Translations under genes and position numbers: made by a program
From: Dromiciops gliroides
Taxonomy: Eukaryota > Chordata > Mammalia > Microbiotheria > Microbiotheriidae
Direction: 5' to 3'
Length of the DNA stretch: 64,000 nt
NCBI RefSeq assembly: GCF_019393635.1
Contig: NC_057864.1
Location: forward strand, 476,550,617 to 476,614,616
In this document: one piece after another, positions 63,588 to 64,000 of the stretch
Layout: every line of letters starts with the position of its first letter
Numbering within the stretch: position 1 is the stretch's first letter
The notes under the pieces: model-generated
Told to the model about the DNA's origin: nothing
Databases searched by the model: none
What the model saw: the letters and a program-made list of their open reading frames with translations, nothing else

Positions 63588-64000
63588 TGTCATGGAGCAC
63601 AGAGCACCCCAGAAGTTCTCTGGGGCACATCAAGGAAGCTTCTCCTTGAGAAACTAAACCAGAGGACAGATAACGCCTAGAGAGATAAGCTGAACCAAAT
63701 TGGACTGAGCTAGCTTGGGATTCCCACCCTTCATTCTGGTCTCCCTTACCCTGGGGAGATAAATTTGGGTGTGGCTGTGACCTTTGCGTTCTGAAGAGGG
63801 ATCTGTAGCCACCCCTCACCCAATTCCTTTAGTCACTACCAGTGGGGGATGGTTCTCCACTCCTCACCCAATTCCCCCAGTTACCACCAGCGGGGGATGG
63901 TCCACCTTCACTAAAGGAACTTTCCACAGGCAGATGGTCCACCCCCATCAGGCCTCTATAAAAGTACTTTCCAGTCTCCTGTTTGAGGAGATTTGGTACC
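63588..64000 (+). mobile_element. LTR-like element, cut by the window edge
   Basis: Possible start TGTCATGG at 63588. It contains two 39-bp direct repeats (63815-63853 and 63863-63901, sharing ctcacccaattcc and gggggatggt), then a TATA box TATAAAA at 63957-63963 in 'ggcctctataaaagtacttt'. This is the layout of an ERV U3 with enhancer repeats. Downstream sequence lies outside the window, so internal genes cannot be judged. Confidence 0.7.

Overview
This window is nuclear DNA from a marsupial, most likely an Australian one. It is packed with tRNA-derived CORE-SINEs of the WSINE1/MAR1 type: I count about 46 copies on both strands, many with intact target-site duplications (TSDs). It also carries L1, L2, L3/CR1-like, MIR/THER1-like and LTR elements. 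The SINE family assignment and the species range rest on recognition, not on a database search. Nothing bacterial, viral-episomal or CRISPR-like is present.

Two protein-coding genes lie on the + strand, in the order and relative orientation of the Williams-Beuren (human 7q11.23) region. MLXIPL (ChREBP) runs from the left part of the window to its stop codon at 20758-20760. Sixteen coding exons (exons 2-17 by the human scheme) can be placed with consensus splice sites and consistent phase; exon 1 lies off the left edge. TBL2 occupies 44024-49880, with all seven coding exons and a 441-residue product, a CpG-island promoter and two candidate poly(A) signals. BCL7B, next in the human order, is not visible before 64000.

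Layout: 1-516 SINE and intron; 517-20760 MLXIPL exons and introns, with a long degenerate G-rich minisatellite in intron 7 and an antisense L1 3' end in intron 13; 20761 to about 22055 probable MLXIPL 3'UTR; about 22-43.8 kb intergenic DNA made largely of transposons; 43.85-44.45 kb TBL2 CpG island; 44.0-50.75 kb TBL2; 50.8-64 kb intergenic transposon-rich DNA with a 1.7-kb L1, a four-layer nest of insertions at 58.5-61.6 kb and the start of an LTR at the right edge.

The genes act separately. MLXIPL encodes a glucose-responsive bHLH-Zip transcription factor that pairs with MLX on carbohydrate response elements of lipogenic and glycolytic genes. TBL2 encodes an ER-anchored WD40 protein linked to PERK and the stress response. 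I found no undescribed biological system. The most informative structures are layered transposon insertions, including several cases of repeated insertion at one target, plus regulatory-looking clusters upstream of and inside the first intron of TBL2.
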